A stretch of 48,563 bases of DNA from Winogradskyella sp. (GCA_030149175.1 JASBSA010000157.1:1-48563); one strand, 5' to 3'. Positions 19,376 to 29,885 are shown, numbered from the stretch's first letter. Numbers and translations are program-made. The notes: generated from the letters alone by a model not told the origin.

Positions 19376-21168
19376 TCATTCAGTTTTAAAACAGCCATAA
19401 ATGCTTGTTGAGGTATTTCAACATTACCTACTTGGCGCATACGTTTTTTACCTTTTTTCTGCTTTTCCAGAAGTTTACGCTTACGAGAAATATCACCACC
19501 ATAACACTTTGCGGTTACGTCTTTACGTAGTGCTTTAATCGTTTCACGTGCAATTATTTTCGCTCCAATTGCTGCCTGAACAGGGATATCAAACTGTTGT
19601 CTTGGTATAAGTTCTTTAAGTTTTTCAGTCATCTTTTTACCAATTGTGTAGGCATTGTCAGCATGTACCAAAGCAGAAAGCGCATCCACAGTTTGAGCGT
19701 TTAATAAGATATCTACTCTTACAAGTTTAGAGGCACGCATACCAATTGGCGAATAATCAAAAGAAGCGTAACCTTTAGAAACTGTTTTTAAACGGTCATA
19801 AAAATCGAATACAATTTCGGCTAAAGGCATATCAAAACTCAACTCAACACGTTCAGTAGTCAAATAAGTTTGGTTAGTAATTTGCCCACGCTTTTCAATA
19901 CAAAGACTCATTACAGGACCAACAAAATCGGCTTTAGTAATGATTGTAGCTTTGATATATGGCTCTTCAACACGATTTAAGGTTGAGGGTTCTGGTAAGT
20001 CTGAAGGATTGTTTACTATAACAACTTCATCCGGGTTTTTATTTGTAAAAGCATGGTAACTAACGTTTGGTACAGTAGTAATCACCGTCATGTCAAACTC
20101 GCGCTCTAGTCGCTCTTGAATAATTTCTAAGTGAAGCATACCAAGGAATCCACAGCGGAAGCCAAAACCTAAAGCAGCAGAACTCTCGGGTGCAAATACC
20201 AATGAGGCATCGTTAAGTTGAAGCTTTTCCATAGAAGCGCGTAACTCTTCATAATCTTCGGTATCTACAGGATAAATACCAGCAAAAACCATAGGTTTTA
20301 CGTCCTCAAAACCAGAAATAGCATTTTTAGTAGGCTCTTTAGCATCAGTAATTGTATCACCGACTTTTACTTCGCGAGCATCTTTAATTCCTGTTATTAG
20401 GTAACCAACATCACCAGCTTTTATTTCTTGCTTTTTAACTTGGGTGAGCTTTAGCGTTCCTACTTCATCGGCAAAATAGTTTTTACCAGTGTTTATGAAC
20501 TTTATGTTTTGTCCTTTTTTAATAGAGCCGTTTATAACTCTAAAGTAGGTTTCTACGCCTCTAAAAGGGTTATAAACAGAATCGAAAATAAGTGCTTGTA
20601 ATGGTTCGTCTATATTCCCTTTTGGTGGAGGAATACGCTCTATAATTGCAGCCAAAATATCATCAACACCAAGACCTGTTTTTCCACTGGCAGGAATAAC
20701 TTCTGAAGGATCACAACCCAACAAATCTACGATATCGTCCGTTACTTCTTCTGGGTTTGCACTTGGTAAATCTATTTTATTGAGAATAGGAATAATTTCC
20801 AAATCATTTTCTAACGCTAAGTATAAATTAGAAATGGTCTGTGCTTGTATGCTTTGTGCCGCATCTACAATAAGAAGCGCTCCTTCGCAAGCAGCAATAG
20901 AACGAGAAACTTCGTATGAAAAGTCTACGTGACCAGGAGTGTCAATAAGGTTAAGGATATATTGTTCACCTTTATAGGTATATTCCATCTGAATGGCATG
21001 CGACTTTATGGTAATACCACGTTCGCGCTCCAAATCCATATTATCTAATAGCTGATCTTGCTTTTCTCTATCGGTCACAGAACCAGTAAAATCGAGTAGA
21101 CGATCGGCAAGTGTACTTTTTCCATGGTCTATATGTGCAATGATGCAAAAATTGCGAATATTCTTCAT
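19372..21168 (-). CDS. lepA: Elongation factor 4 (back-translocating GTPase)
   Basis: The 598-residue LepA has the G1 loop [10 protein letters not shown]3 DTPGHVDF and G4 NKIDLPSA. The EF-G-like domains and the LepA C-terminal domain ([20 protein letters not shown], then [20 protein letters not shown]) follow. The length is as usual. It binds ribosomes and affects translocation and assembly under stress. It is a single gene facing the antiporter gene. Confidence 0.97.
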   Translation of the reverse strand: MKNIRNFCIIAHIDHGKSTLADRLLDFTGSVTDREKQDQLLDNMDLERERGITIKSHAIQMEYTYKGEQYILNLIDTPGHVDFSYEVSRSIAACEGALLIVDAAQSIQAQTISNLYLALENDLEIIPILNKIDLPSANPEEVTDDIVDLLGCDPSEVIPASGKTGLGVDDILAAIIERIPPPKGNIDEPLQALIFDSVYNPFRGVETYFRVINGSIKKGQNIKFINTGKNYFADEVGTLKLTQVKKQEIKAGDVGYLITGIKDAREVKVGDTITDAKEPTKNAISGFEDVKPMVFAGIYPVDTEDYEELRASMEKLQLNDASLVFAPESSAALGFGFRCGFLGMLHLEIIQERLEREFDMTVITTVPNVSYHAFTNKNPDEVVIVNNPSDLPEPSTLNRVEEPYIKATIITKADFVGPVMSLCIEKRGQITNQTYLTTERVELSFDMPLAEIVFDFYDRLKTVSKGYASFDYSPIGMRASKLVRVDILLNAQTVDALSALVHADNAYTIGKKMTEKLKELIPRQQFDIPVQAAIGAKIIARETIKALRKDVTAKCYGGDISRKRKLLEKQKKGKKRMRQVGNVEIPQQAFMAVLKLND

Positions 21169-21322
21169 TTCTCTTTTTCTAAAGCGACATTAAGTCTGCA
21201 AATATAATCGATTTCTTATGCTTTACAGCAACAAATAATAACAATTAAGAGCCGATAAACTACGCAAAAACCGTAATGCAAAGTAAAAAACAATGTTTAT
21301 ATTGCGACTACAAACCTAACTA

Positions 21323-23755
21323 ATGACTGTTTACCTACGTTCTCTTTTTAGCGCGGTTCTTTTTGTGCTTTCATTTAGTGCCTATGCCCAGAATTTTTCT
21401 ATTTTAGGCAAGGTCGTTGATGCCGAGAATACACCTATAGAATTGGCGAATGTCATTCTTTTGCAAGGGGAAGAAAAAGAATTTTTAATCGGTACATCTA
21501 CAGATGATAACGGCTATTTTAATCTGGTTAACTTAAGCCAAAATACATATTACCTTAAAATAAGTTTTATTGGTTTAGAGGAATTTGAGCAGAAAATTGT
21601 ATTAACAGGAGATTTAGATTTAAAAACGATATTGCTCAAAGAAATTTCTGAAAGTTTAGATGAGGTCACCATTGTAGCAAAGAAACCTACAATTACCAGA
21701 AAACCAGACCGTTTAGTTTTTAATGTTGAAAACACAGCATTGGTAGAAGGATCTACGCTTGGAGTTCTAAAAAGCACACCAGGTGTTATTGTAAGTGAAC
21801 AAGGAATTAATATTAAAAGTGCGCCCGCAGCAATTTATATTAATGAACGGCGAGTACAATTAACGTCTGATGAGTTAATGCAACTACTTGAGAGTGCTCC
21901 TGCCAATAGTATTAAATCTATAGAGGTTATTACCAATCCACCTGCGAGTTACGACGCAGATAGCGGATCGGTTATAAATATTATAATGAGTAAAAATTTA
22001 GCGACTGGTTACAGAGGAAGTGTTCAAACCAATTATACTCAAGGTGTTTTCCCCAGATATAATGCAGGTACAAGCCATTATTTTAAAAACAATAAAGTCA
22101 ATCTTAATCTTAATTATAATTACACAAACCAAAAGATCAATAGAGATCAAGACGACATTGTTAATTTTTTAGAAAACACAAATCCAAACCCAAACGGAGA
22201 AGAGATTTATGAAATAGACCAAATTTGGAAATCAAACACTAACAGAAATACATGGTCCGAAACCCACAACCTGAATGTAAATTTTGATTACTTCATTGAT
22301 GACAAAAACACCTTAAGTTTGACAAGTACAGGTTTATATATGCCTTATTTTAAATATAGAGTCAAAAACGAAACAGATAAGTTTGATGAAAATGGAAGCT
22401 TTGAATCGAGTTTTAAGGCAGATAATCTCTCTCTTGACAATAAGTATAACATTGGGACCGATTTGGTTTTTAGGCACAATTTTGATAATAACTCCAACAT
22501 AACGTTCAATGGTCATTTTACTATTTTTGACTACGAGCGCAATCAAGACGTGTTTCAAGACGAACCAGGAATTTTAAATGACTCAGAGTTTAATACATTG
22601 GCTAATCAGGATACAAAAATATTGACTGGACAAGTGGATTACAGTCTGCCGATTGAGGAGTCGTCTAGTTTTGATACTGGTGTAAAATATTCTAACGTTA
22701 ATACAGAAAGTGACATTGTACGATTGAATATCATCAATGGCAATGATGTTTTGGATGAGGATAATTCAGATGCCTTTAAATACAACGAAAAAGTACTTGC
22801 TGTTTACGCCAATTATAGTAAATCATGGGATACATGGGACTTAAGTTTAGGTGTTAGAACAGAACAAACCAATATTGAAGGGACATCAATATCATTAAAC
22901 GAAACAAATACGCAAGATTATTTTAATTGGTTTCCTAATGCTAGCTTAACTCACAATATTTCAGATGATGTAAGTATCTCAGCTAATTACAAAAGAAGCA
23001 TTACAAGGCCAAGCTACACAAACCTAAACCCATTTACTTTTTTTCTTAATGAAAACACTGTGGTTTTAGGAAACCCCAATTTATTACCCACTTACACGGA
23101 CAATTATAAGATTAGTTTAGATTTCTTAAAGAATTTCACTTTATCTGCATATTATACAAATTATGATGGTGCTATAGAAGAGTTACCGAGGCAGAACAAT
23201 GAAACCAATGTCGTTGCTTACACGCCAACCAATTTAGACAAGCGCGTAGATTATGGTTTTGATTTAGAGTTTAATTATTATCCGTCAAACAGGTTTAATA
23301 TTTATGCGGTCTCCTCTACTTATAATATTAATGAAGAGGTAAATTTTGGCAATGGATTTGTAGAACTAAATCAATGGTCTCAACTGTTTATTTTATCTTC
23401 TGGCCTCACGTTGCTTAAAGATAATAGCTTAAATGTCAATGCCACATTTTGGTGGCTTGGAAGAAACCTTCAGAATTTACAGAGTGTAGACGATAGATTA
23501 ATATCAACCCTTAGTATTTCAAAATCCTTACTAAAAGATAAGGCGGTTTTATCGTTAAGTGTAGATGATATTTTTAATATGCAAGATTATGATGTGTCTA
23601 TAAATTATCTCAATCAATCAAGTAGCAGATTTATAGACTCTGACAACAGATTCGTAAAAATAGGCTTTAGCTATAAGTTTGGTAACACCAAGCTTAACAC
23701 TAACGAGCGATCTACATCTGCAGAAGAGCGCGATAGATTAAAAGACTTGAATTAA
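21323..23755 (+). CDS. Outer-membrane beta-barrel receptor (TonB-dependent-like)
   Basis: The 810-residue protein has a signal peptide (ending near SAYAQN), a carboxypeptidase-regulatory-like domain (about 25-110: ILGKVVDAENTPIELANVIL), a plug-like segment (about 120-225, PGVIVSEQG and SIEVITNPPASYDADSG), and a long barrel of the 'outer membrane beta-barrel protein' family common in Bacteroidetes. The end, YKFGNTKLNTNERS, is typical of that family. No TonB box was identified. The cargo is unknown. It converges on the PD40 gene with a four-base overlap. Confidence 0.87.
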   Translation: MTVYLRSLFSAVLFVLSFSAYAQNFSILGKVVDAENTPIELANVILLQGEEKEFLIGTSTDDNGYFNLVNLSQNTYYLKISFIGLEEFEQKIVLTGDLDLKTILLKEISESLDEVTIVAKKPTITRKPDRLVFNVENTALVEGSTLGVLKSTPGVIVSEQGINIKSAPAAIYINERRVQLTSDELMQLLESAPANSIKSIEVITNPPASYDADSGSVINIIMSKNLATGYRGSVQTNYTQGVFPRYNAGTSHYFKNNKVNLNLNYNYTNQKINRDQDDIVNFLENTNPNPNGEEIYEIDQIWKSNTNRNTWSETHNLNVNFDYFIDDKNTLSLTSTGLYMPYFKYRVKNETDKFDENGSFESSFKADNLSLDNKYNIGTDLVFRHNFDNNSNITFNGHFTIFDYERNQDVFQDEPGILNDSEFNTLANQDTKILTGQVDYSLPIEESSSFDTGVKYSNVNTESDIVRLNIINGNDVLDEDNSDAFKYNEKVLAVYANYSKSWDTWDLSLGVRTEQTNIEGTSISLNETNTQDYFNWFPNASLTHNISDDVSISANYKRSITRPSYTNLNPFTFFLNENTVVLGNPNLLPTYTDNYKISLDFLKNFTLSAYYTNYDGAIEELPRQNNETNVVAYTPTNLDKRVDYGFDLEFNYYPSNRFNIYAVSSTYNINEEVNFGNGFVELNQWSQLFILSSGLTLLKDNSLNVNATFWWLGRNLQNLQSVDDRLISTLSISKSLLKDKAVLSLSVDDIFNMQDYDVSINYLNQSSSRFIDSDNRFVKIGFSYKFGNTKLNTNERSTSAEERDRLKDLN

Positions 23756-24858
23756 TCCTGCCACTCGGCAATAAACAAATTGGTATCTCTTGTGCCTCCG
23801 TTGTTTCGGTTAGAAGAGAAAATTAAATATTTACCATCGTTAGAAAACACAGGGAATGCCTCAAAGGTATTACCATGAGTAACACGCCTTAGGTTTTTCC
23901 CATCGACATCAATCATGTAAAGGTTAAACGGAAAACCAATTTCACTTTCAAAATTAGAAGAGAATAATATTTTTTCTCCACTTGGATGAAAAAACGGACT
24001 CCAATTCGCATTGCCAAGAAAGGTGAGTTGACGCATATCGCTACCATCGGCGTTGCAGATAAAAAGTTCCATGTCACTTGGTTCTACCAAGCCCTTGGCT
24101 AACAAATCTTTGTACTCTTTTTTCTCTTTTTCTGTTTTAGGGCGCGAAGCTCTAAAAATCAACTTCGTACCATCTGGCGAAAAGAATGCTCCTCCATCAT
24201 AACCTAGCTCATCTGTAATTTGTTTTACATCTGTACCATCTAAATTCATGGTATATAATTCTAAATCTCCACTCCTAGTAGAGGTAAAGACAATTTTATC
24301 CCCTTTTGGAGATACCGTAGGCTCGGCATCGTAGCCGTCTTCAAAGGTTAATTGTTTTACAATGTTACCCTCCAAATCCGCAACAAAAATGTCGTAAGTG
24401 TCATAGATTGGCCAAATGTATTTACCGTTTTCTTTTTTAGGCACTTCTGGGCACTCATCATCTCCCAAATGTGTAGAAGCGTAAATAATATGTTTGTTAT
24501 CTGGTAAAAAGTAAGAACAAGTGGTTCTCCCTTTTCCGGTGCTCACCATTGGTGGCGCAATGCTATCTGTAAAAGTTTCATTAGCATTCATCAAAAACAT
24601 TTGGTCGCAATTAACACCCCATTTTACATTGTTAGACTGAAACACCAATTGTTTATCATCAAAACTCCAGTAAGCCTCGGCATTATCTCCACCATAGGTA
24701 ACCTGCCTAAGCGATTTAAAGTTGGTTTCTTCAGGGTAGATTAAGGATTCATTCATTTTTGTAGCTCCAGAATACCCATCAGCCTCAGATGATTTTTTCT
24801 CGTTTTTACAGGATAAAATGGAAACACAAATAAGAAAAATAACAGCAAATCTGTTCAT
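23752..24858 (-). CDS. PD40/TolB-like beta-propeller lipoprotein
   Basis: The chosen ATG at 24858 (MNRFAVIFLICVSILSC) gives a clean lipobox; the upstream ATG at 24885 would put nine residues before it. Several PD40 blades are seen: AEPTVSPKGDKIVFTSTRSG, GGAFFSPDGTKLIFRASRP and FPVFSNDGKYLIFSSNRN. They form a TolB-like propeller in the periplasm. The role is unknown. It is divergent from the M28 peptidase. Confidence 0.85.
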   Translation of the reverse strand: MNRFAVIFLICVSILSCKNEKKSSEADGYSGATKMNESLIYPEETNFKSLRQVTYGGDNAEAYWSFDDKQLVFQSNNVKWGVNCDQMFLMNANETFTDSIAPPMVSTGKGRTTCSYFLPDNKHIIYASTHLGDDECPEVPKKENGKYIWPIYDTYDIFVADLEGNIVKQLTFEDGYDAEPTVSPKGDKIVFTSTRSGDLELYTMNLDGTDVKQITDELGYDGGAFFSPDGTKLIFRASRPKTEKEKKEYKDLLAKGLVEPSDMELFICNADGSDMRQLTFLGNANWSPFFHPSGEKILFSSNFESEIGFPFNLYMIDVDGKNLRRVTHGNTFEAFPVFSNDGKYLIFSSNRNNGGTRDTNLFIAEWQD

Positions 24859-24868
24859 GTTTTTATAA

Positions 24869-24900
24869 TTGTTATATATGGGCATTAATACTTAATTTTG
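24869..24900 (+). promoter_or_regulatory. Promoter of the M28 peptidase gene
   Basis: TTG at 24869-24871 and TAATTTTG at 24893-24900 are 21 bases apart, a good fit to the Bacteroidetes -33/-7 pattern. The ATG follows at 24919. Confidence 0.6.
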
Positions 24901-24918
24901 CAAAAATAGTATTAAACA

Positions 24919-26163
24919 ATGAAAAAAATAATGTTTTTGTGTCTTTTAGCAAGTGTATTTGCTTGTAAAAAAGAACCTAAAGTTGCAGAAAACAAAATAA
25001 AAGAAGACGTTTATTTTTTAGCAGATGATAAGCTAGAGGGTCGCCAAACAGGAACTGATGGCGAGAGGAAAGCTTCGGAGTTCTTAATAAAACGGTTTAA
25101 AGAAATTGGTCTAGAAGCAAAGGGAACAGAGGGTTATTTACAACCGTTTTCTTTTAAACCCAAAACAGATCCGCATAAAGAGGTTGAGTTTACTACAAAC
25201 ACAGATAGCACTATAACCGGAAACAACGTTATAGGTTATATCAATAACAATGCAGAAAAAACCATTGTTATTGGCGCACACTACGACCATTTAGGTTATG
25301 GAGGCGAGGGCTCACTTTACAGAGGTAAAGAAAAAGCAATACATAATGGTGCTGATGATAATGCAAGTGGTGTGGCTGTAATGTTGAACCTAGCAGAAAG
25401 ACTTAAAGTTAAGAACGACAACTCTGAGCTAAAAGATAAAAACAACTACCTGTTTATGGCTTTTTCTGGCGAGGAAATGGGCTTATTAGGCTCTAATTAT
25501 TTTTCAAAAAACCCAACGATTGATGCCAAGTCTATAAATTATATGATAAATATGGATATGGTAGGGAGATTGAAAGCAGACAGTACTTTAGCAGTTTATG
25601 GCGTAGGTACTTCACCGCTATTTAAACAAACGATTAAAGCCAATAACGATAGGTTTAAACTAGTTGAAAACGCAAGTGGAGTAGGCCCAAGTGACCACAC
25701 GTCCTTTTATCTCATAGATGTGCCTGTGTTGCACTTCTTTACGGGTCAGCACGAAGATTATCATAAACCAGCAGATGATTCGGATAAGTTGAATTACGAG
25801 GGAATGAATCTAATTTCAGATTATATTTTTAATATTATTACAGATTTAGATGACAATGGAGAACTAGCCTTTAGAACAACAAAAAATGAAAGTGAAGAAA
25901 CGCCAAGGTTTAAAGTTGGTTTAGGTGTTGTGCCAGATTATTTATTTGATGGAGAAGGCATGCGTATTGATGGTACCAGAGAAGAAACACCAGCCTTTAA
26001 TGCAGGGCTTCAAAAAGGTGATGTTGTTATAAAACTAGGAGATAGTACGGTAACGGATATGATGAGCTATATGCGAGCCTTGTCCGTTTTTGAAAAAGGA
26101 GATGAAGCCGCTATAACCGTTAAGCGCGGTGAGCAGACCATTGAGACTAAAGTGAATTTTTAA
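24919..26163 (+). CDS. M28 family zinc peptidase with PDZ domain, lipoprotein
   Basis: The 414-residue protein has a lipobox (LLASVFACKK). Its M28 catalytic domain (about 25-300) shows the zinc ligands in GAHYDHLGYGG, NGADDNASG, SGEEMGLLGS, NMDMVGR and FFTGQHEDYHKP. A PDZ domain (about 330-414) starts at KVGLGVVPDYLFDGEGM and includes AFNAGLQKGDVVIKLGD. It is an aminopeptidase-like enzyme of the envelope. It is followed at two bases by the DUF4345 gene, with which it probably shares a transcript. Confidence 0.92.
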   Translation: MKKIMFLCLLASVFACKKEPKVAENKIKEDVYFLADDKLEGRQTGTDGERKASEFLIKRFKEIGLEAKGTEGYLQPFSFKPKTDPHKEVEFTTNTDSTITGNNVIGYINNNAEKTIVIGAHYDHLGYGGEGSLYRGKEKAIHNGADDNASGVAVMLNLAERLKVKNDNSELKDKNNYLFMAFSGEEMGLLGSNYFSKNPTIDAKSINYMINMDMVGRLKADSTLAVYGVGTSPLFKQTIKANNDRFKLVENASGVGPSDHTSFYLIDVPVLHFFTGQHEDYHKPADDSDKLNYEGMNLISDYIFNIITDLDDNGELAFRTTKNESEETPRFKVGLGVVPDYLFDGEGMRIDGTREETPAFNAGLQKGDVVIKLGDSTVTDMMSYMRALSVFEKGDEAAITVKRGEQTIETKVNF

Positions 26164-26165
26164 AG

Positions 26166-26561
26166 GTGATTACAAGTAGGCAGGATTTCATTCTCAAAGT
26201 TCATTTGATTATATCTGTTTTAGTCGTAATTCCAGCTGCATTTATCTATGGTTTCGAGCCTCAGTTATTTTTAGATATTCGTAATGAGACCATTGATGAG
26301 CATAATTTTACAAGAGCCATAATGGGACTCTACTTAGCTTTTTCATTCTTGTGGATTCAAGGTGTCTTAAAAAGAAAATTTCTACATATTGCCTTATTCT
26401 CAAACACGCTGTTCATGTTGGGTTTGTGCTTGGGAAGAATCCTGAGTATTATACTTGATGGTTTCCCTTCTAAACCCTACATTCTAGGAACTTTAGGTGA
26501 ATTGGTTTTAGGATTTTACGGACTTTGGGTCTTAAACAGCAAATATTTTAAAAAGATGTAA
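26166..26561 (+). CDS. DUF4345 membrane protein
   Basis: The 131-residue protein has four predicted transmembrane segments. It contains the family pattern TRAIMGLYLAFSFLW and LGRILSIILDGFPS. It starts with GTG (26166), two bases after the M28 stop. The function is unknown. Confidence 0.68.
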   Translation: MITSRQDFILKVHLIISVLVVIPAAFIYGFEPQLFLDIRNETIDEHNFTRAIMGLYLAFSFLWIQGVLKRKFLHIALFSNTLFMLGLCLGRILSIILDGFPSKPYILGTLGELVLGFYGLWVLNSKYFKKM

Positions 26562-26583
26562 TTTTGCATCAAAACATAAAAAC

Positions 26584-27576
26584 TTGGTAAAAATAGGAGA
26601 CATAGAGTTGGGTGAGTTCCCACTGCTTTTAGCACCGATGGAAGATGTGAGCGACCCTCCATTTAGAGCATTGTGCAAAGAGCAGGGAGCGGATGTGGTG
26701 TATACGGAGTTTGTCTCTAGCGAGGGTCTTATTCGTAATGCCGCTAAAAGTGTCATGAAATTAGATATCTACGAAAAGGAGCGTCCTGTTGGTATTCAGA
26801 TTTTTGGAGCCAATATGGAAAGCATGCTCCAAACTATAGATATTGTTGAAAAATCTAACCCAGACATTATAGATATCAACTTTGGTTGTCCTGTAAAAAA
26901 AGTAGTTTCAAAAGGTGCGGGTGCAGGAATTCTGAAAGATGTCTGCCTGATGGAGCAACTTACTGCCGAAATGGTAAAACGCACCAATTTGCCAGTTACT
27001 GTAAAAACTAGATTGGGCTGGGATCACGATTCTATAAAAATCGTTGAGGTTGCAGAACGTTTACAAGACGTGGGTTGTAAAGCCATTGCTATTCATGGTC
27101 GCACAAGAGCACAGATGTATAAGGGTAATGCTGATTGGAAACCTATTGCAGAGGTAAAGAACAATCCAAGAATGCATATTCCTGTATTTGGTAATGGAGA
27201 TGTAAATACGCCTGAGCGTGCTGTAGAAATGAGAGATGAATACGGTTTAGACGGAGCAATGATTGGTAGAGCCACTATTGGCAATCCTTGGTTTTTTAAG
27301 CAGGTAAAGCATTATTTTAAAACAGGTAAACACTTAGCTCCTATTTCTATGCAAGAGCGTGTTGAGGCAGCCCGTCGTCACTTGCAAATGTCTATAGACT
27401 GGAAAGGAGAAAAACTCGGAGTTTTTGAAACTCGAAGACATTATACAAATTATTTTAAAGGCATTCCCGGTTTTAAAGAGTATCGTATGAAAATGGTAAC
27501 CAGTGACGACTCTAAAGATGTGTTTGACGCTTTTGATGAGGTTTTAGAAAAGTTTGGAGACTATCAGTTTGCTTAA
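26584..27576 (+). CDS. dusB: tRNA-dihydrouridine synthase B
   Basis: The 330-residue FMN enzyme reduces uridine to dihydrouridine in the D-loop of tRNA. It shows LLLAPMEDVSDPPFRALC, DINFGCPVKKV with the catalytic Cys, and VKTRLGWDH. The start is TTG at 26584 (MVKIGDIELGEF); no ATG lies close upstream and this N-terminus matches the family, so TTG is credible. It follows the DUF4345 gene by 22 bases. Its stop overlaps the convergent permease gene by four bases. Confidence 0.94.
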   Translation: MVKIGDIELGEFPLLLAPMEDVSDPPFRALCKEQGADVVYTEFVSSEGLIRNAAKSVMKLDIYEKERPVGIQIFGANMESMLQTIDIVEKSNPDIIDINFGCPVKKVVSKGAGAGILKDVCLMEQLTAEMVKRTNLPVTVKTRLGWDHDSIKIVEVAERLQDVGCKAIAIHGRTRAQMYKGNADWKPIAEVKNNPRMHIPVFGNGDVNTPERAVEMRDEYGLDGAMIGRATIGNPWFFKQVKHYFKTGKHLAPISMQERVEAARRHLQMSIDWKGEKLGVFETRRHYTNYFKGIPGFKEYRMKMVTSDDSKDVFDAFDEVLEKFGDYQFA

Positions 27577-28775
27577 TTCTGAATAAGCTTTTTCGTAATT
27601 CTTTGTGATGCCAAGCGTGAGGCTAAAATGCCAAGCGCAAAAATGGTAACTAAAACAACAAAAATATTTAAAGCATTTAATCTTACCGGATATGGTAATT
27701 CAGGCGTTAGCATTACGAGTTCAAATTGCTGTTGAAAAAACACAATAAACAATCCAAGAACCACTCCTATAACACCACTAATTATAGTCATAAGGCTTCC
27801 TTGCCAAAAGAAAATTGACTTTATGGTCTTCGGTTCTGTCCCTAAGTTAAATAATGTGTTCAGCGATTTTTTCTTGTCTAAAATCATCATAATAATAGCG
27901 CCAATAACATTAAACAGCGCAATAATGATAACTAGAGTGAAAATTAGGTAAATCGCCAGGTTTTCGGTATTCAACATTTTAAATAAAGCGTCATTGAGTT
28001 GTTCTCTGTTTTTTATGGAGAATCTATTTTTAAAACTTGTATTTATTGCCTCTCTAACAACACCCTCTTCAGCGTCAGAATTTAATTTAATTTCTAAAGC
28101 ACTAATTTGATTGTTCTTATAATTTAATAATTGTTTTGACAAAGAGATATCAGAAAACACATATTTATCATTTAACTCCTCATTAATATCAAATAAACCG
28201 ACATTATTAACAAAAACCGCATTGTAAGCTCCTTTAATAGAACTTATTTGACCCTTTCCTGGTTTAGGCACATACAGTGACAGGGATTTTCTGAAATCTA
28301 AAACTCCAAAAGAAAGGTTATGAGAAATGCCCCAACCAGAAACAACTTCGTTACTGTTTGGTGTAAACCAGTATCCTTTACTAACCATGGAATCGATTTG
28401 TGTTACGTTTAGGTAGTTGGAGTCTACACCTTTGAGCGTTGCTAGTAGATTTTTATTTTCGGATTTTATAATGATGCGTTCCTCAATAACTTCAGAAAAT
28501 GAAGAAATGCCTTCTAGGCTTTTCAATTGATTTCTATCGCCATCAGAAAACACAAATGATTTACCTTCTACAGGAAGCAACTTTAAATCTGGATCAACAA
28601 AAGATGAAAACTGAAGACTATAATCCTTTAAACCCGCAAATACTGATAGGACAATGAATAGCGCAGCTGATGCAATAATAACTCCACCAGAAGCTATTAA
28701 AGTCATAATATTTATAGCATTACTACTGCTTTTAGAAAGCAAATAACGTTTCGCTATATATAACGGAAAATTCAC
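27573..28775 (-). CDS. ABC transporter permease, LolC/LolE-like
   Basis: The 400-residue inner-membrane protein has an N-terminal segment (about 20-50) and three C-terminal helices (about 270-390) around a large periplasmic MacB/LolE-type domain. It probably belongs to the lipoprotein-release type. The ATPase partner is not in the window. It follows rbfA without a gap, so they are one transcript. Confidence 0.85.
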   Translation of the reverse strand: MNFPLYIAKRYLLSKSSSNAINIMTLIASGGVIIASAALFIVLSVFAGLKDYSLQFSSFVDPDLKLLPVEGKSFVFSDGDRNQLKSLEGISSFSEVIEERIIIKSENKNLLATLKGVDSNYLNVTQIDSMVSKGYWFTPNSNEVVSGWGISHNLSFGVLDFRKSLSLYVPKPGKGQISSIKGAYNAVFVNNVGLFDINEELNDKYVFSDISLSKQLLNYKNNQISALEIKLNSDAEEGVVREAINTSFKNRFSIKNREQLNDALFKMLNTENLAIYLIFTLVIIIALFNVIGAIIMMILDKKKSLNTLFNLGTEPKTIKSIFFWQGSLMTIISGVIGVVLGLFIVFFQQQFELVMLTPELPYPVRLNALNIFVVLVTIFALGILASRLASQRITKKLIQN

Positions 28776-29168
28776 TTAAGATTTTTTACGCTTATCTAAT
28801 AAGTCAGTATTATCAATAGGATTATCTCCCCTTTTAAGAGAGCGCTCTATGCCATCAATATATTCTAAAGAGTCGTCAATAAAAAATTCTAATTGAGGCA
28901 TTCGTCTTAATTGATGACGTGTGCGTTGAGACAATTCGTGTCTGATTAAGGGTGTATTAGATCGTATGCCTTCTAAAAGATCTTTGGCCTCTTTATTAGG
29001 AAAAATACTAAGATAAACCTTAGCAATAGACAAGTCTACGGTGACATTAACCTTGGATACAGAAATGATAACACCTTTTAACCCACCAGAAGAAGCCGCA
29101 CGCTGTAACACTTCTGCTAAATCTTGTTGTAAAATACCTGCTATTTTCTTTTGTCTATTACTTTCCAT
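28776..29168 (-). CDS. rbfA: Ribosome-binding factor A
   Basis: The 130-residue KH-fold protein is needed for 30S maturation. It shows RQKKIAGILQQDLAEVLQRA at the start and VYLSIFPNKEAKDLLEGI later, then LRRMPQLEFFIDDSLEY, all family traits. It is the first gene of a minus-strand pair with the permease. Confidence 0.94.
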   Translation of the reverse strand: MESNRQKKIAGILQQDLAEVLQRAASSGGLKGVIISVSKVNVTVDLSIAKVYLSIFPNKEAKDLLEGIRSNTPLIRHELSQRTRHQLRRMPQLEFFIDDSLEYIDGIERSLKRGDNPIDNTDLLDKRKKS

Positions 29169-29286
29169 AGTGCAAAAGTAGATGATATTTGAAGATTATG
29201 GTATTTTTATACAACAAAAATCATAGTTTCTGTGTTAGGAATTCATTTCTTTGAAAAAAAGATGAAATTAATTAAATGAAATTTTC

Positions 29287-29691
29287 ATGAAAAAAATTGA
29301 ACATATAGGTATTGCCGTAAAAGACATTGAAAAGTCTAATGAATTATTTAAAGCCTTATTCGATAAAGCCCACTACAAAATAGAAGACGTTGAAAGTGAA
29401 GGTGTGAAAACATCATTTTTTAAATGTGGTCCTAATAAAATAGAATTACTCCAAGCAACTAACGAAAATAGCCCTATAGCTAAATTTATTGAAAAGAAGG
29501 GCGAAGGTATACATCATATTGCTTTTGCTGTAGATAATATTGAAGAAGAAATTAAAAGATTAACAGAACAAGGCTTTGAAATGATTCATAATGTTCCCAA
29601 AAGGGGTGCGGATAACAAGATGATTGCTTTTTTACACCCAAAATCTTCAAATAGTGTTTTGATTGAACTATGCCAAGACATTAGAGATTAA
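29287..29691 (+). CDS. mce: Methylmalonyl-CoA epimerase
   Basis: The 134-residue vicinal-oxygen-chelate protein epimerises (2R)/(2S)-methylmalonyl-CoA in propionate metabolism. It has KIEHIGIAVKDIEKSNELF at the start, IELLQATNENSPIAKF, GIHHIAFAVDNIE and VLIELCQ at the end. The metal ligands are His and Glu in these motifs. It is the last host gene before the tRNA and the element. Confidence 0.93.
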   Translation: MKKIEHIGIAVKDIEKSNELFKALFDKAHYKIEDVESEGVKTSFFKCGPNKIELLQATNENSPIAKFIEKKGEGIHHIAFAVDNIEEEIKRLTEQGFEMIHNVPKRGADNKMIAFLHPKSSNSVLIELCQDIRD

Positions 29692-29696
29692 AATTC

Positions 29697-29727
29697 TTGT
29701 AGAGTTTTAAAATATATAGTAATATTG
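29697..29727 (+). promoter_or_regulatory. Putative promoter of the left tRNA gene
   Basis: TTG at 29697-29699 and TAATATTG at 29720-29727 are 20 bases apart, close to the Bacteroidetes consensus (one mismatch in the -7 box). It lies in host DNA, so the left tRNA copy keeps the original promoter. Confidence 0.5.
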
Positions 29728-29767
29728 CAAACTCTTTTAAAGAGAAAATGATTGGATAATACCAATA

Positions 29768-29841
29768 GGTCCTATAACTCAGTTGGTTAGAGTATCTGAC
29801 TCATAATCAGAAAGTCCCTGGTTCGAGCCCAGGTGGGACCA
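29768..29841 (+). tRNA. tRNA with CAU anticodon (elongator Met or Ile2), left copy
   Basis: A full cloverleaf of 74 bases: acceptor stem GGTCCTA paired with TGGGACC, anticodon stem TCTGA/TCAGA around loop CTCATAA, T-arm CTGGTTCGAGCCCAG, discriminator A. CCA is not encoded. G1-C72 pairing excludes an initiator. The C4-G69 and C5-G68 pairs agree with determinants of the lysidine synthase known from E. coli tRNA-Ile2, but Met versus Ile2 is not settled by sequence. This copy has host DNA on the left and element DNA on the right. Confidence 0.95.
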
Positions 29842-29842
29842 C
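29768..29842 (+). repeat. Left attachment repeat (attL)
   Basis: The 75 bases are identical to 45169-45243 and cover the whole tRNA plus one base. Upstream, the sequence stays similar for about ten more bases (ACCAAT then A or G). Downstream, it diverges at once. Confidence 0.9.
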
Positions 29843-29852
29843 TTTTTAAGGA

Positions 29853-29885
29853 AATCTGCCTTGTGTAAACAAGGTGGATTTTTTA
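29853..29885 (+). terminator. Terminator of the left tRNA, supplied by the element
   Basis: A 12-base-pair stem, AATCTGCCTTGT paired with ACAAGGTGGATT (two G-T pairs), with loop GTAA is followed by a T run. It lies just inside the element. Confidence 0.85.
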